DNA of 13,521 nt from JACQGZ01 sp036004665. Its GTDB lineage: Bacteria; Sysuimicrobiota; Sysuimicrobiia; Sysuimicrobiales; Humicultoraceae. Under the pieces are notes generated by a model. It did no database searches and was not told the origin of the DNA. It saw only the letters and a program-made list of their open reading frames with translations. The translations under genes and the position numbers were made by a program. Of this stretch, positions 1 through 6,537 are shown in pieces. Where the stretch lies: contig DASYRG010000063.1 in assembly GCA_036004665.1 (NCBI GenBank), positions 1-13,521 on the forward strand. The letters run 5' to 3'. Each line of letters starts with the position of its first letter. Within the stretch, counting starts at the first letter, position 1.

Positions 1-407
1 GCGGCGCCTGCCGCTGCCGCCGGCCCGCCTGGCGTCTTGGCCGCCCGCCGCACGCCGACCGTCTTCTTCGGCCCCTTGCGCGTCCGTGCGTTGGTACGCG
101 TGCGCTGCCCCCGCACCGGCAACCCCTTGCGGTGGCGCTGCCCGCGGTAACTGCCGATCTCCATCAACCGGCGGACGTCCATCGTCACCTCGCGGCGCAG
201 ATCCCCTTCTACCTTGTAAGACTTGTCGATGAACTCGCGCAGCCGGGTGACCTCTTCTTCACTGAGACTGCGCACCCGGGTCTCCGGGCTCACCCCGGTC
301 GCCGCCAGAATCTGGCGCGCCCGGCCGATCCCCACGCCGAAGATGTAGGTGAGGGCGACCTCCACGCGCTTGTCCCTCGGCAGGTCAACGCCCGCAATGC
401 GTGCCAT
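1..407 (-). CDS. rpsM: 30S ribosomal protein S13, C-terminus cut by window edge
   Basis: S13 sits in the head of the 30S subunit, contacts the P-site tRNA and bridges to the 50S. The ATG at 407 opens MARIAGVDLPRDKRVEVALTY, the standard S13 N-terminus, and has GGAGG seven bases upstream. A helix-two-turn-helix type core follows (YIFGVGIGRARQIL near residues 21-34), then the RGQRHRKGLPVRGQRTRTNA basic tail that touches tRNA and 16S rRNA. The 135 codons present contain no stop, so the protein exceeds the usual length of about 120-126. The last visible residues (after GPKKTVGVRRAAK) are Pro/Gly/Ala rich and look like a low-complexity tail. The gene begins 11 bases after the rpmJ stop, the usual start of the alpha operon. 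Identification is certain; only the 3' end is missing. Confidence 0.97.
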   Translation of the reverse strand, partial: MARIAGVDLPRDKRVEVALTYIFGVGIGRARQILAATGVSPETRVRSLSEEEVTRLREFIDKSYKVEGDLRREVTMDVRRLMEIGSYRGQRHRKGLPVRGQRTRTNARTRKGPKKTVGVRRAAKTPGGPAAAAGA

Positions 408-418
408 CGCTCAGCCTC

Positions 419-532
419 CTACCCCTGCTTCTGCTTGTGCTTGGGGTTGTCGCAGATCACCAGCAGGCGCCGTCCCCGCTTGACGATCTTGCACTTTTCG
501 CACATCCGTCGTACCGATGCCCGTACCTTCAT
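419..532 (-). CDS. rpmJ: 50S ribosomal protein L36, zinc form
   Basis: L36 is the smallest protein of the large subunit and helps fold 23S rRNA near the GTPase-associated region. The translation is 37 residues, beginning MKVRASVRRMCEKCKIVKRG and ending KHKQKQG, which is the normal length. Cys11, Cys14, Cys27 and His32 form the zinc ribbon of the C+ paralogue, so no zinc-free variant is indicated here. The ATG at 532 is preceded by GGGAG seven bases away. The gene sits 20 bases after infA and 11 before rpsM, the standard infA-rpmJ-rpsM order. Small size makes it easy to miss, but every family landmark is present. Confidence 0.97.
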   Translation of the reverse strand: MKVRASVRRMCEKCKIVKRGRRLLVICDNPKHKQKQG

Positions 533-552
533 CTGCCTGCTCCCTGCCTCCG

Positions 553-771
553 CTATCGATACCGGTAGGTGATCCGTCCCCGGCTCGGATCGTACGGGGA
601 GAGCTCCACCTTCACCCGGTCCCCGGGGAGGATGCGGATGAAATGGATCCGCATCTTACCCGAGATGTGCGCCAGCACCTTGTGACCGCTGCTCAGCTCC
701 ACCCGGAACATCGCGTTGGGCAAGACCTCGGCCACCGTGCCCTCGACCTCAATGAGATCCTTCTTGGCCAT
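553..771 (-). CDS. infA: Translation initiation factor IF-1
   Basis: IF-1 binds the A site of the 30S subunit during initiation and helps IF-2 and IF-3 select the initiator tRNA. The 72-residue product is exactly the family length. It is a single OB fold: MAKKDLIEVEGTVAEVLPNA at the start, then FRVELSSGHKVLAHISGKMR, and the closing RILPGDRVKVELSPYD segment with a basic GRITYRYR end. The ATG at 771 overlaps the TGA of the KOW-protein gene by one base (TGATG), with GGAGG four bases upstream, so the two are probably translationally coupled. A candidate promoter at 1112-1140 would give infA a transcript independent of the ribosomal supercluster. Confidence 0.98.
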   Translation of the reverse strand: MAKKDLIEVEGTVAEVLPNAMFRVELSSGHKVLAHISGKMRIHFIRILPGDRVKVELSPYDPSRGRITYRYR

Positions 772-1103
772 CAGGCCTCCGGGGCGCCGCCGGTCGCGCC
801 GGACGCCGGCGTGGGCTGGGAGGGGGCGTCGCCCGCCGTGTCGGCGAGAGCCGTCCGGATCACTTCGTCCCGCGGCCGCTCACCCCGCGCCAGCGCCTCG
901 GCCAGGGCGGGCGCCGCGTCGTGGAGAATCAGGTGCTTCACGTTCTTCTTTTTGGGGCGATCCATGCCGCGGCGCTGTCCGTCGGCCACCAGCACCATAT
1001 CCGCTCCCAGGGTCGCCACAACGACGTAGCGGTCCCCCCGGTCGCGTCCGGCCTTCGAGGTGACCACCCGCCCCAATAATCCCCCCGTCGCTTCCTCGAC
1101 CAC
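771..1103 (-). CDS. KOW-domain RNA-binding protein between map and infA
   Basis: This 110-residue protein belongs to the KOW-domain RNA-binding family usually found between map and infA in Bacillota and related lineages. Its molecular role is not settled; a ribosome- or rRNA-associated function is inferred from the fold and the location. The KOW-like segment is at residues 8-29 (LLGRVVTSKAGRDRGDRYVV), followed by a strand and a basic loop (GQRRGMDRPKKKNVKHL, about residues 42-58) typical of L14e/L27-like relatives. The last 20 or so residues are Ala/Pro/Gly/Thr rich and probably disordered. The start is GTG at 1103, nine bases after the map stop, with AAGGA only three bases away. That weak spacing, together with a TATAAT box just upstream, raises the possibility of a leaderless transcript. 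The function assignment is to family only. Confidence 0.85.
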   Translation of the reverse strand: MVEEATGGLLGRVVTSKAGRDRGDRYVVVATLGADMVLVADGQRRGMDRPKKKNVKHLILHDAAPALAEALARGERPRDEVIRTALADTAGDAPSQPTPASGATGGAPEA

Positions 1104-1111
1104 AATCCTTA

Positions 1112-1140
1112 ATTATATGGGAGCGGCGACGGGCAGTCCA
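1112..1140 (-). promoter_or_regulatory. Candidate sigma-70 promoter at the end of map
   Basis: On the minus strand a perfect TATAAT (1112-1117) is preceded by exactly 17 bases and then TGGACT (1135-1140), which matches four of six positions of TTGACA. The hexamer overlaps the map stop codon and lies in the only AT-rich patch for hundreds of bases. Transcription would begin at about 1103-1105, at or next to the GTG of the KOW gene, and would serve the KOW gene, infA, rpmJ and rpsM. Start-site prediction is inference; the hexamers and spacing are directly visible. Confidence 0.5.
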
Positions 1141-1883
1141 GTGAGGACGTCCGCCCCCTCCGCTCCCACGGCGACCGTGTGTTCCGCGTGCGCGGAGCGA
1201 GCCGCGTCCCGGGTCCGCACCGTCCAGCCGTCGGCGTCGACGGTCACCTTGACGCCCCCGGCGTTCACCATCGGCTCGATCGCCAGGGTCATCCCTACCT
1301 GCAGGGGCACGCCCCCACCCGCCGCCCCGAAGTTGGGCAGTTCCGGCCCCTCATGGAGGGCGCGGCCGACCCCGTGACCGGCGAGGTCGCGCACGACCGA
1401 GAAGCCGGCGCGCTCCACCACTCGCTGGATGGCGTGGCCGATGTCCCCGGTGGTGCGCCGGGCACACGCCTCCGCGATCCCCGCGGCCAGCGCCTCCTCC
1501 GTCACGACAAGCAGGCGCTGCGTGGCCCCGTCGACCTGCCCGACGGGCACGGTGCGGGCGAGGTCGGCATGAAACCCGTCCAGGTACACTCCCAGATCGA
1601 TCGAGACGATGCTGCCGGCGCGCAGCCGCCGTGGCCCGGGGATGCCGTGCACCACCTCGTCGTCCACCGAGACGCAGATAGAGCCGGGGAAGCCGCGGTA
1701 CCCCTTGAACGATGGAGACGCGCCGTGGTCCCGGATGAAGGTCTCGGCGAGATGGTCCAGCGCCGCGGTGGTCACCCCGGGAGCCACCGCCTCGAGGACC
1801 GCCGCCAGGGCCTGGGCGGCCAGCGCGCCGGCGCGGCGCATCCGCGCGATCTCCGCTGGCGTCTTGATCTCGATGACGCTCAT
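1113..1883 (-). CDS. map: Methionine aminopeptidase, type I
   Basis: Map removes the initiator methionine from nascent proteins when the second residue is small, acting at the ribosome exit tunnel. The 256 residues cover the whole pita-bread fold without the N-terminal zinc-finger extension seen in some relatives (type Ia). All metal ligands are in place: Asp96 (SIDLG), Asp107 (HADLA), His170 (AGHGVG), Glu203 (IEP) and Glu234 (HAEHT). The substrate-contacting His79 (VVHGIPG) and His177 (LHEGP) are also present. The ATG at 1883 overlaps the adk stop in an ATGA junction. This secY-adk-map order is common in Gram-positive-type spc operons. The 3' end contains the candidate promoter described separately. 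Confidence 0.98.
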   Translation of the reverse strand: MSVIEIKTPAEIARMRRAGALAAQALAAVLEAVAPGVTTAALDHLAETFIRDHGASPSFKGYRGFPGSICVSVDDEVVHGIPGPRRLRAGSIVSIDLGVYLDGFHADLARTVPVGQVDGATQRLLVVTEEALAAGIAEACARRTTGDIGHAIQRVVERAGFSVVRDLAGHGVGRALHEGPELPNFGAAGGGVPLQVGMTLAIEPMVNAGGVKVTVDADGWTVRTRDAARSAHAEHTVAVGAEGADVLTGLPVAAPI

Positions 1884-2527
1884 GCCGCCGCGAGGACCTC
1901 CTCCAGCCTGGCGTAGACCGCCTCCTCGTCGCCCGACGCGTCGAGGGCGACCAGGACCCCCCGGGTACGGTAGAACTCCAGGACCGAGGGGATCTCCCGG
2001 CGGTAGACCTCCATCCGCCGGCGGATCACGTCGGGCTGATCGTCCTCCCGTTGGCGCAGCGGGCTGCCGTCATGGTCGCAGACGCCCTCGCGCCGCGGTG
2101 GGGCGAATTCCACGTGATAGATGTGTCCTCCCGCGGCGCACACGCGCCGTCCGCTCAGGCGCCGGATTACGGTCTCCTCGTCGAGTCGGAACTCCACCGC
2201 CCGGTCGATCTTCCGTTCCATCGAGGCGAGCAGACGCTCCAAGGCCTCGGCCTGGTGCAGCGTGCGGGGAAATCCGTCGAGGGTGAACCCCCCGCGGGTG
2301 TCCGGTCGATCCAGGCGCTCCTGGATCAATCCGATCATGACGGCATCGGGCACCAGGTTACCGGCGTCCATGTAGCGGCGCGCCTCGCGCCCCAACGCCG
2401 TCCCCGCGGCCGCCGCCTCGCGCAGGATGTCCCCCGTGGAGATCTGCGGGAAGCCGCGCCGGGCCGCCAGCAGGCGCGCCTGGGTGCCCTTCCCTCCCCC
2501 CGGTGGACCGAAGAAGATAAGGTTCAT
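1880..2527 (-). CDS. adk: Adenylate kinase with altered lid zinc site
   Basis: Adenylate kinase interconverts ATP plus AMP with two ADP in the cytoplasm. The 215-residue long form has the P-loop GPPGGGKGT (7-15), the AMP-binding STGDILR (30-36), DGFPRT (84-89) and a LID domain near 125-165. In zinc-type enzymes the lid carries Cys130, Cys133, Cys150 and Cys or Asp153. Here Cys130, Cys150 and Asp153 are kept, but residue 133 is Gly (CAAGGHIYH). The zinc site is therefore incomplete. The surrounding lid motifs IYHVEFAPP and QREDDQPDVIRRR are intact, so the enzyme should be active. The ATG at 2527 directly abuts the secY TGA with no intervening base, so translation probably depends on secY. Confidence 0.97.
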   Translation of the reverse strand: MNLIFFGPPGGGKGTQARLLAARRGFPQISTGDILREAAAAGTALGREARRYMDAGNLVPDAVMIGLIQERLDRPDTRGGFTLDGFPRTLHQAEALERLLASMERKIDRAVEFRLDEETVIRRLSGRRVCAAGGHIYHVEFAPPRREGVCDHDGSPLRQREDDQPDVIRRRMEVYRREIPSVLEFYRTRGVLVALDASGDEEAVYARLEEVLAAA

Positions 2528-3802
2528 TCACCGCATGAAGCCTTCATAGTGACGCATCAAGACGTACGCCTCGATCTGCTTCATCGTCTCGAGCGCCACC
2601 CCGACCACAATCAACAGGGACGTGCCCGCCAGGTAGAAGGTCAGGGCGCCCCCGCCGCGCGAGAGGTAGACGGGCAGCACCGCGATCGACGCCAGAATGA
2701 GCGCACCGACGAAGGTCAGCCGCTCCGTCACTCGCATCAGGTACTCAGTCGTCGGGCGGCCCGGCCGGATCCCGGGGATGAACCCACCATACTTCTTGAT
2801 GTTGTTCGCTACGTCGTTGGGGTCGAAAGAGACCGCGGTGTAGAAGTACGTGAACATGATGATCAGGACGAAGTAGAGGGCATCGCCGAGAGGCCGTCCC
2901 GGCTGGACCTGCCCGGCGTAGTCGCGCAGCCACTGCACCGACGTAAACTGGGCGATTGTCTGGGGGAACTGCAGCACGGAGATGGCAAAGATGATCGGGA
3001 TGACGCCGGCCTGAATCAAGCGCATCGGCAGGTGCGTGGCCTGGCCGCCATAGACCCGCCGCCCCACCACCCGCTTGGCATACTGCACCGGGATCTTCCG
3101 CACCGCCTGCGTGATTGCCACGACGGCGACGATGCTGCCGAGTACGATGAGGAGGTCCAGCAAGAAGGCCCACCAGGCCACCTCACCCACGCGCACCAGG
3201 GTGATGGTGCGTCCCATTCGGTCAGGAAGCCGAGCGACAATGCCCCCGAAGATGATCAGCGAGACGCCGTTGCCTACGCCGTACTCGGTCATGATCTCGC
3301 CCATCCAGGTGAGCAGCATGGTCCCGGCCACCAGCGTGACGACGATCACCCCGAGGGTGATGGGACGGCCGTCAGGGATGGCGCCCTGACTGCGGATCAG
3401 GTACATCTGCCCGATCCCCTGCAGCACCGCGAGGACCACCGTGAGGTAGCGGGTGTACTGGCCGATCCGCCGGCGTCCCGCCTCCCCCTCCTCCGTCGCC
3501 ATCTCCTTCAGGGCGGGGAAGACCACCTGGAGCAGGCTGAAGATGATCGAGGCGGTGATGTAGGGAAAGACGCCGAGGGCGAAGAGGGCGAAGTTGGACA
3601 GCGCCCCCCCGACGAAGAGGTCGAAGAAGGAAAAGAGGTTGCCGGGCTGGCGGAAGATGCGCTCCAGCACCGAGACGTCCACTCCCGGCACGGGCAGATG
3701 CGCGCCCAGCCGGTAGGCGACCAGCATCCCCGCCGTGAACAAGACGCGGCGGCGCAGGTCGGGGATGCGCAGCGGGTTGCTGAGCGAACGGACCTGCATC
3801 AT
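2528..3802 (-). CDS. secY: Preprotein translocase channel subunit SecY
   Basis: SecY is the membrane-embedded channel of the Sec translocon and works with SecE, SecG and SecA or ribosomes. The 424 residues contain ten hydrophobic helices. TM1 lies around 18-36, the ITASIIFSLLQVV segment at about 82-94, and the YGVGNGVSLIIFGGIVARLP stretch (174-193) is diagnostic. The cytosolic C4 loop (QYAKRVVGRRVYGGQATHLP, 240-259) and C5 loop (FDPNDVANNIKKYGGFIPGI, 326-345) that dock SecA and ribosomes are both well preserved. The C-terminus ends LMRHYEGFMR. The start is a double ATG at 3802/3799; the first overlaps the rplO stop as ATGA. Length and motifs are typical, and the position after rplO is canonical. 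Confidence 0.98.
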   Translation of the reverse strand: MMQVRSLSNPLRIPDLRRRVLFTAGMLVAYRLGAHLPVPGVDVSVLERIFRQPGNLFSFFDLFVGGALSNFALFALGVFPYITASIIFSLLQVVFPALKEMATEEGEAGRRRIGQYTRYLTVVLAVLQGIGQMYLIRSQGAIPDGRPITLGVIVVTLVAGTMLLTWMGEIMTEYGVGNGVSLIIFGGIVARLPDRMGRTITLVRVGEVAWWAFLLDLLIVLGSIVAVVAITQAVRKIPVQYAKRVVGRRVYGGQATHLPMRLIQAGVIPIIFAISVLQFPQTIAQFTSVQWLRDYAGQVQPGRPLGDALYFVLIIMFTYFYTAVSFDPNDVANNIKKYGGFIPGIRPGRPTTEYLMRVTERLTFVGALILASIAVLPVYLSRGGGALTFYLAGTSLLIVVGVALETMKQIEAYVLMRHYEGFMR

Positions 3803-4290
3803 TGCAACACTTCCGCCTTTCCGCCCGCCCCCTCGATGGCGGCCTTGGCGCCCTTGGTGAAGCCGTGCGCCTTCACGGTCAGCGCGACCGTGAGGCGGCC
3901 GCCGCCCAGGACCTTCACGCGCCCGCGGCCCACCAGGCCGGCCTCGCGCAGCGCCGCCGGCGTGACCTCCATGCCCGCGGCGAATCGGGCCAACCGCTCG
4001 ACCGTCACCTCTTCGGGCTTGCGGCGCGGCGGTCCGCCGGTCATGACGCTGCCGGCGCCGCGCACCCCGCGGCGGTAGGGGAGGCGTTTCTCCAGCCGGG
4101 TCTGCCCGCCCTCGAAGCCCGGACGGGGGGAGCGGCCGGCGCGCGCTTTCTGCCCCTTGCGTCCGCGGCCGGCGTAGACGCCTGAGCCGGAGCCCAAGCC
4201 GCGTCCCACGCGGCGACCCGGCCGGCGGGCGCCGCGAGCCGCGCGGACAGTCGTCGTCGTCATGAACGTGCGGTCGTTCGCCTCTGCCAT
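3799..4290 (-). CDS. rplO: 50S ribosomal protein L15
   Basis: L15 is a late-assembly protein of the large subunit with a long basic extension into 23S rRNA. The core signature RRVGRGLGSGSGVYAGRGRKG (from residue 26) is followed by a FEGGQTRLEKRLPYRRG motif (about 59-75). The C-terminal globular domain ends VKAHGFTKGAKAAIEGAGGK. At 163 residues it is longer than the usual 145-150. The N-terminus, MAEANDRTFMTTTTVRAARG, does not resemble the common MKLHDLKPAPGS start, and the usual GHKGQ is GRKGQ. ATG at 4290 has GAGGAG four bases upstream; a later ATG at 4263 would give 154 residues but has no clear ribosome-binding site. It begins nine bases after rpsE, leaving no room for rpmD. Confidence 0.95.
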   Translation of the reverse strand: MAEANDRTFMTTTTVRAARGARRPGRRVGRGLGSGSGVYAGRGRKGQKARAGRSPRPGFEGGQTRLEKRLPYRRGVRGAGSVMTGGPPRRKPEEVTVERLARFAAGMEVTPAALREAGLVGRGRVKVLGGGRLTVALTVKAHGFTKGAKAAIEGAGGKAEVLQ

Positions 4291-4299
4291 GATGCTCCT

Positions 4300-4875
4300 C
4301 TACCTCAGCGAACGCGGCGGGACGGCCGCTGCGCTGCGCGCCCGCTTCCGGCCGATCAACTCCTCCACCGACTTGCCCCGGATCGCGGCGACCTCCTCGG
4401 GCCGGCGCAATTCCTGCAAGCCCGTCGCGGTGGCGCGCGCCTGGTTGATCGGGTTGTTCGATCCCAGCGACTTGGTCAGGATGTCTTTGATGCCCGCCGC
4501 CTCCAGCACCGCCCGCACCGGCCCGCCGGCGATGACCCCCGTCCCCTCAGAGGCGGGGCGCAGCAGCACCCGCGCCGCGCCGAAGCGACCCGTCACCTCG
4601 TGTGGGATCGTCCCGCCCGCGCGCGGCACCCAGAAGACCTGCTTCTTCGCGTCTTCGACGCCCTTGCGGATGGCGTCGGGGACCTCCGCCGCCTTGCCCA
4701 GCCCAACGCCCGCGTACCCGGCCTCGTCCCCGATCACTACCAACGCGCTGAAGTTGAAGCGTTTGGCGCCCTTGGTGACCTTGGCCACGCGGTTGATCCA
4801 CACGGCCTTCTCCACGGTCAGGTTCAGGGCGTCCGCGTCGATCCGTCCGGTGCCTTTGCCGCCGTTCCTCACCAT
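4300..4875 (-). CDS. rpsE: 30S ribosomal protein S5
   Basis: S5 lies at the mRNA entrance of the 30S subunit and influences decoding accuracy and helicase activity. The N-terminal double-stranded RNA-binding domain covers about 10-75 (VEKAVWINRVAKVTKGAKRF, then FSALVVIGDEAGYAGVGLGK). The C-terminal domain includes GTGVIAGGPVRAVLEAAGI and GSNNPINQARATATGL. An Arg/Ala/Ser-rich tail after GKSVEELIGRKRA is longer than in E. coli. The ATG at 4875 (191 residues) was chosen because GAGG lies five bases upstream. The in-frame GTG at 4881 overlaps that site and has no spacing of its own. The gene begins 12 bases after the rplR stop. It is followed directly by rplO, without rpmD. Confidence 0.96.
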   Translation of the reverse strand: MVRNGGKGTGRIDADALNLTVEKAVWINRVAKVTKGAKRFNFSALVVIGDEAGYAGVGLGKAAEVPDAIRKGVEDAKKQVFWVPRAGGTIPHEVTGRFGAARVLLRPASEGTGVIAGGPVRAVLEAAGIKDILTKSLGSNNPINQARATATGLQELRRPEEVAAIRGKSVEELIGRKRARSAAAVPPRSLR

Positions 4876-4880
4876 CGCCA

Positions 4881-4884
4881 CCTC
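4881..4884 (-). promoter_or_regulatory. Ribosome-binding site that decides the rpsE start
   Basis: GAGG lies five bases before the ATG at 4875. The alternative GTG at 4881 overlaps this tetramer, so it cannot use it; this favours the ATG. Confidence 0.5.
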
Positions 4885-4887
4885 TGC

Positions 4888-5256
4888 TTAGAATTCCAGT
4901 CCGGCCTCGCGGGCGCCGTCGGCCAGCGCCTTCACCCGGCCGTGATACGCGTATCCCGCCCGGTCGAAGACCACGCGCCTGATCCCCTTGGCCGTCGCCC
5001 GCCGCCCCAACAGCGCGCCCACGATCTTGCTGGCCTCGCTCTTGCGCTTGCCCGTGAGGCTCTCCCGCAGCTCGGGGTCCAGGCTCGAGGCCGTGGCCAG
5101 CGTCTGACCCCGGGCATCGTCGACAATCTGCGCGTAGATGTGAGAGAGGCTGCGGAACACCGCCAGCCGCGGCCTTGCGGGTCCTCCCGCCATCCTCCGC
5201 CGCAGCCGCAGGTGACGGCGGCGGCGCAGGTTATTGCGATCCGCTCGCTTCAGCAT
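4888..5256 (-). CDS. rplR: 50S ribosomal protein L18
   Basis: L18 binds 5S rRNA together with L5 in the central protuberance. The 122 residues have the strongly basic N-terminus (MLKRADRNNLRRRRHLRLRR), the PRLAVFRSLSHIYAQIVDD strand-helix core (about 28-47), and the C-terminal block VVFDRAGYAYHGRVKALADG with REAGLEF, all diagnostic. Length matches the family. ATG at 5256 has GGGAG five bases upstream. The gene lies 24 bases after rplF, and that spacer carries one copy of the recurring ATCGGTNGGGGT motif. The identification is not in doubt. Confidence 0.97.
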   Translation of the reverse strand: MLKRADRNNLRRRRHLRLRRRMAGGPARPRLAVFRSLSHIYAQIVDDARGQTLATASSLDPELRESLTGKRKSEASKIVGALLGRRATAKGIRRVVFDRAGYAYHGRVKALADGAREAGLEF

Positions 5257-5280
5257 GACTGCTCCCTCACCCCACCGATT

Positions 5281-5838
5281 CTAGGCTTTGCCCGTGACGG
5301 TCGCCCGGCCGGCCTTGCCGGGCTTGAGCTTGATCCGCTCGCCGGCGTAGCGGATGCCCTTGCCCTTGTAGGGGTCGGGCCCGCGCACGGCCCGGATGCG
5401 CGCCGCCGTCTGGCCGACCTGCTCCCGGTCGATCCCGGTGACCACGATCCGGTTGGGGGCCGGCACCTCGAAGGTGATGCCTTCGGGCGCGGCGATCTCC
5501 ACCGGATGGGAGAAGCCCACCGAGAGCACCAGCCCGGTGCCGGATTTGATGGCGCGGTACCCTACCCCCTGGATCTCCAGGTCCGCGCGGTATCCTTCCG
5601 TGACTCCGCGCACCATGTTCGCGAGGAGGGCGCGGGTCAGCCCGTGGAGGGCGCGGTGCTCGCGCTGGTCGGTGGCCCGCTCTACGAGGACGGTGCCGTC
5701 GGCGACGTGGATGGCGACGTCGGGATGAAAATTCCGCTCCAGCCGCCCCTTCGGCCCCTTCACCGACACCCGGGAGCCCTCGACCTCCACCTCGACACCC
5801 GTCGGAATCGCCACGGGTGACTTGCCGATCCGTGACAT
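5281..5838 (-). CDS. rplF: 50S ribosomal protein L6
   Basis: L6 binds helix 97 and the sarcin-ricin region near the factor-binding site. The 185 residues form two homologous L6 domains. The first runs from MSRIGKSPVAIPTGVEV to about 82. The second carries the signature YRADLEIQGVGYRA (about 83-96) and ends with RGPDPYKGKGIRYAGERIKL near the C-terminus. Length is slightly above the usual 177-183. ATG at 5838 follows the rpsH stop by 24 bases with AAGGAGG eleven bases upstream. Order rpsH-rplF-rplR-rpsE is canonical for the spc operon. Confidence 0.98.
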   Translation of the reverse strand: MSRIGKSPVAIPTGVEVEVEGSRVSVKGPKGRLERNFHPDVAIHVADGTVLVERATDQREHRALHGLTRALLANMVRGVTEGYRADLEIQGVGYRAIKSGTGLVLSVGFSHPVEIAAPEGITFEVPAPNRIVVTGIDREQVGQTAARIRAVRGPDPYKGKGIRYAGERIKLKPGKAGRATVTGKA

Positions 5839-5862
5839 AACCCTCTACGCCTCCTTCAAGGT

Positions 5863-6267
5863 CTACCAGACGTACGCCAGGATCTCGCCGCCAACACCCT
5901 GCCGGCGGGCCTGACGGTCAGTCATCACGCCGCGCGAGGTCGAGACGATGACCACGCCTAGGCCGCCGCGGACGCGCGGGATGTCCGTCCGGCGACTGTA
6001 GATCCGCAACCCCGGCCGGCTGACACGCCGGATGCCGGTCAGGATCGGCTCCCGCCGGGCGCCGTACCGCAGGGTGACGCGCAGCACTCCCTGGGGTCCG
6101 CGATCCATCCGCTGGACGTCGGCGATGAAGCCTTCCTCTTTGAGAATCCGCGCGATGTCCGCTTTGAGGCGACTCGCCGGTATCTCCACGCTGTCGTGGT
6201 GCGCCGCGCTGGCGTTGCGGATCCGCGTGAGCATGTCCGCCACGCTGTCCGTAATCACTCCACCCAT
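5863..6267 (-). CDS. rpsH: 30S ribosomal protein S8
   Basis: S8 binds 16S rRNA helix 21 in the central domain and is a primary assembly protein; in E. coli it also represses the spc operon by binding its message. The 134 residues start MGGVITDSVADMLTRIRNAS, match the family length, and contain VEIPASRLKADIARILKEEG (about 27-46). The C-terminal RNA-binding signature STSRGVMTDRQARRQGVGGE precedes the ILAYVW end. ATG at 6267 has AGGAGG six bases upstream. The preceding spacer contains a repeat shared with the rplE-rpsN spacer. I saw no S8-type binding site that I could support. Confidence 0.98.
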   Translation of the reverse strand: MGGVITDSVADMLTRIRNASAAHHDSVEIPASRLKADIARILKEEGFIADVQRMDRGPQGVLRVTLRYGARREPILTGIRRVSRPGLRIYSRRTDIPRVRGGLGVVIVSTSRGVMTDRQARRQGVGGEILAYVW

Positions 6268-6304
6268 GATGCCCCTCCTACCTCCTCAGCCCGCGCCGTC
6301 GTCC

Positions 6305-6335
6305 CGCGACCGCGTGGGAACCCCCTACTGATGAC
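6305..6335 (-). repeat. Spacer repeat, rpsN-rpsH copy
   Basis: This 31-base stretch aligns with 6556-6586 in the preceding spacer. Both read, on the plus strand, CGCGACC, a G-rich middle, then AACCCC(C)TACTGAT and AC. It contains the recurring minus-strand motif ATCAGTAGGGG. Unlike the other copy it has no ATG and only a weak hairpin (CCCACG with CGCGGG, one mismatch). Confidence 0.5.
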
Positions 6336-6337
6336 AC

Positions 6338-6523
6338 TCACCAGCTGGCCTTGACCACGCCGGGGATTTCGCCCCGGTGCGCCAGTTCGCGCAGACAGAT
6401 GCGGCAGAGACCGAACCGGCGGAAGACCGCCCGCGGCCGACCGCAGCGCAGGCAGCGCGTGTAGGCTCGTACTTTGAACTTGGGTTTCCGTTCCCACTTT
6501 TCGAGCAGCGCCTTCTTGGCCAT
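6338..6523 (-). CDS. rpsN: 30S ribosomal protein S14, zinc-binding Z form
   Basis: S14 completes the 30S head next to S3 and S10. The 61-residue product is the short zinc-binding type, with Cys24 and Cys27 (TRCLRCGRPRAV) and Cys40 and Cys43 (GLCRICLRELAHRG) at the standard positions. It ends GEIPGVVKASW, the family consensus. The short Z form is typical of Gram-positive and thermophile-type lineages; a zinc-free long paralogue elsewhere in the genome cannot be excluded. ATG at 6523 has AAGGAGG four bases upstream. It is preceded by a 100-base spacer containing a strong hairpin, larger than almost any other spacer here. Confidence 0.98.
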   Translation of the reverse strand: MAKKALLEKWERKPKFKVRAYTRCLRCGRPRAVFRRFGLCRICLRELAHRGEIPGVVKASW

Positions 6524-6537
6524 CGTGCCTCCTTATT

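Noticed and set aside
2051..4078. Plus-strand open frame of 675 codons opposite adk, secY and rplO
   Set aside because: It is antisense to three certain genes, has a composition expected from the complementary frame of high-G+C codons, and matches no known family.
4600..5820. Plus-strand open frame of 406 codons opposite rpsE, rplR and rplF
   Set aside because: Same reason: a mirror of strong coding bias on the other strand, with no family motif.
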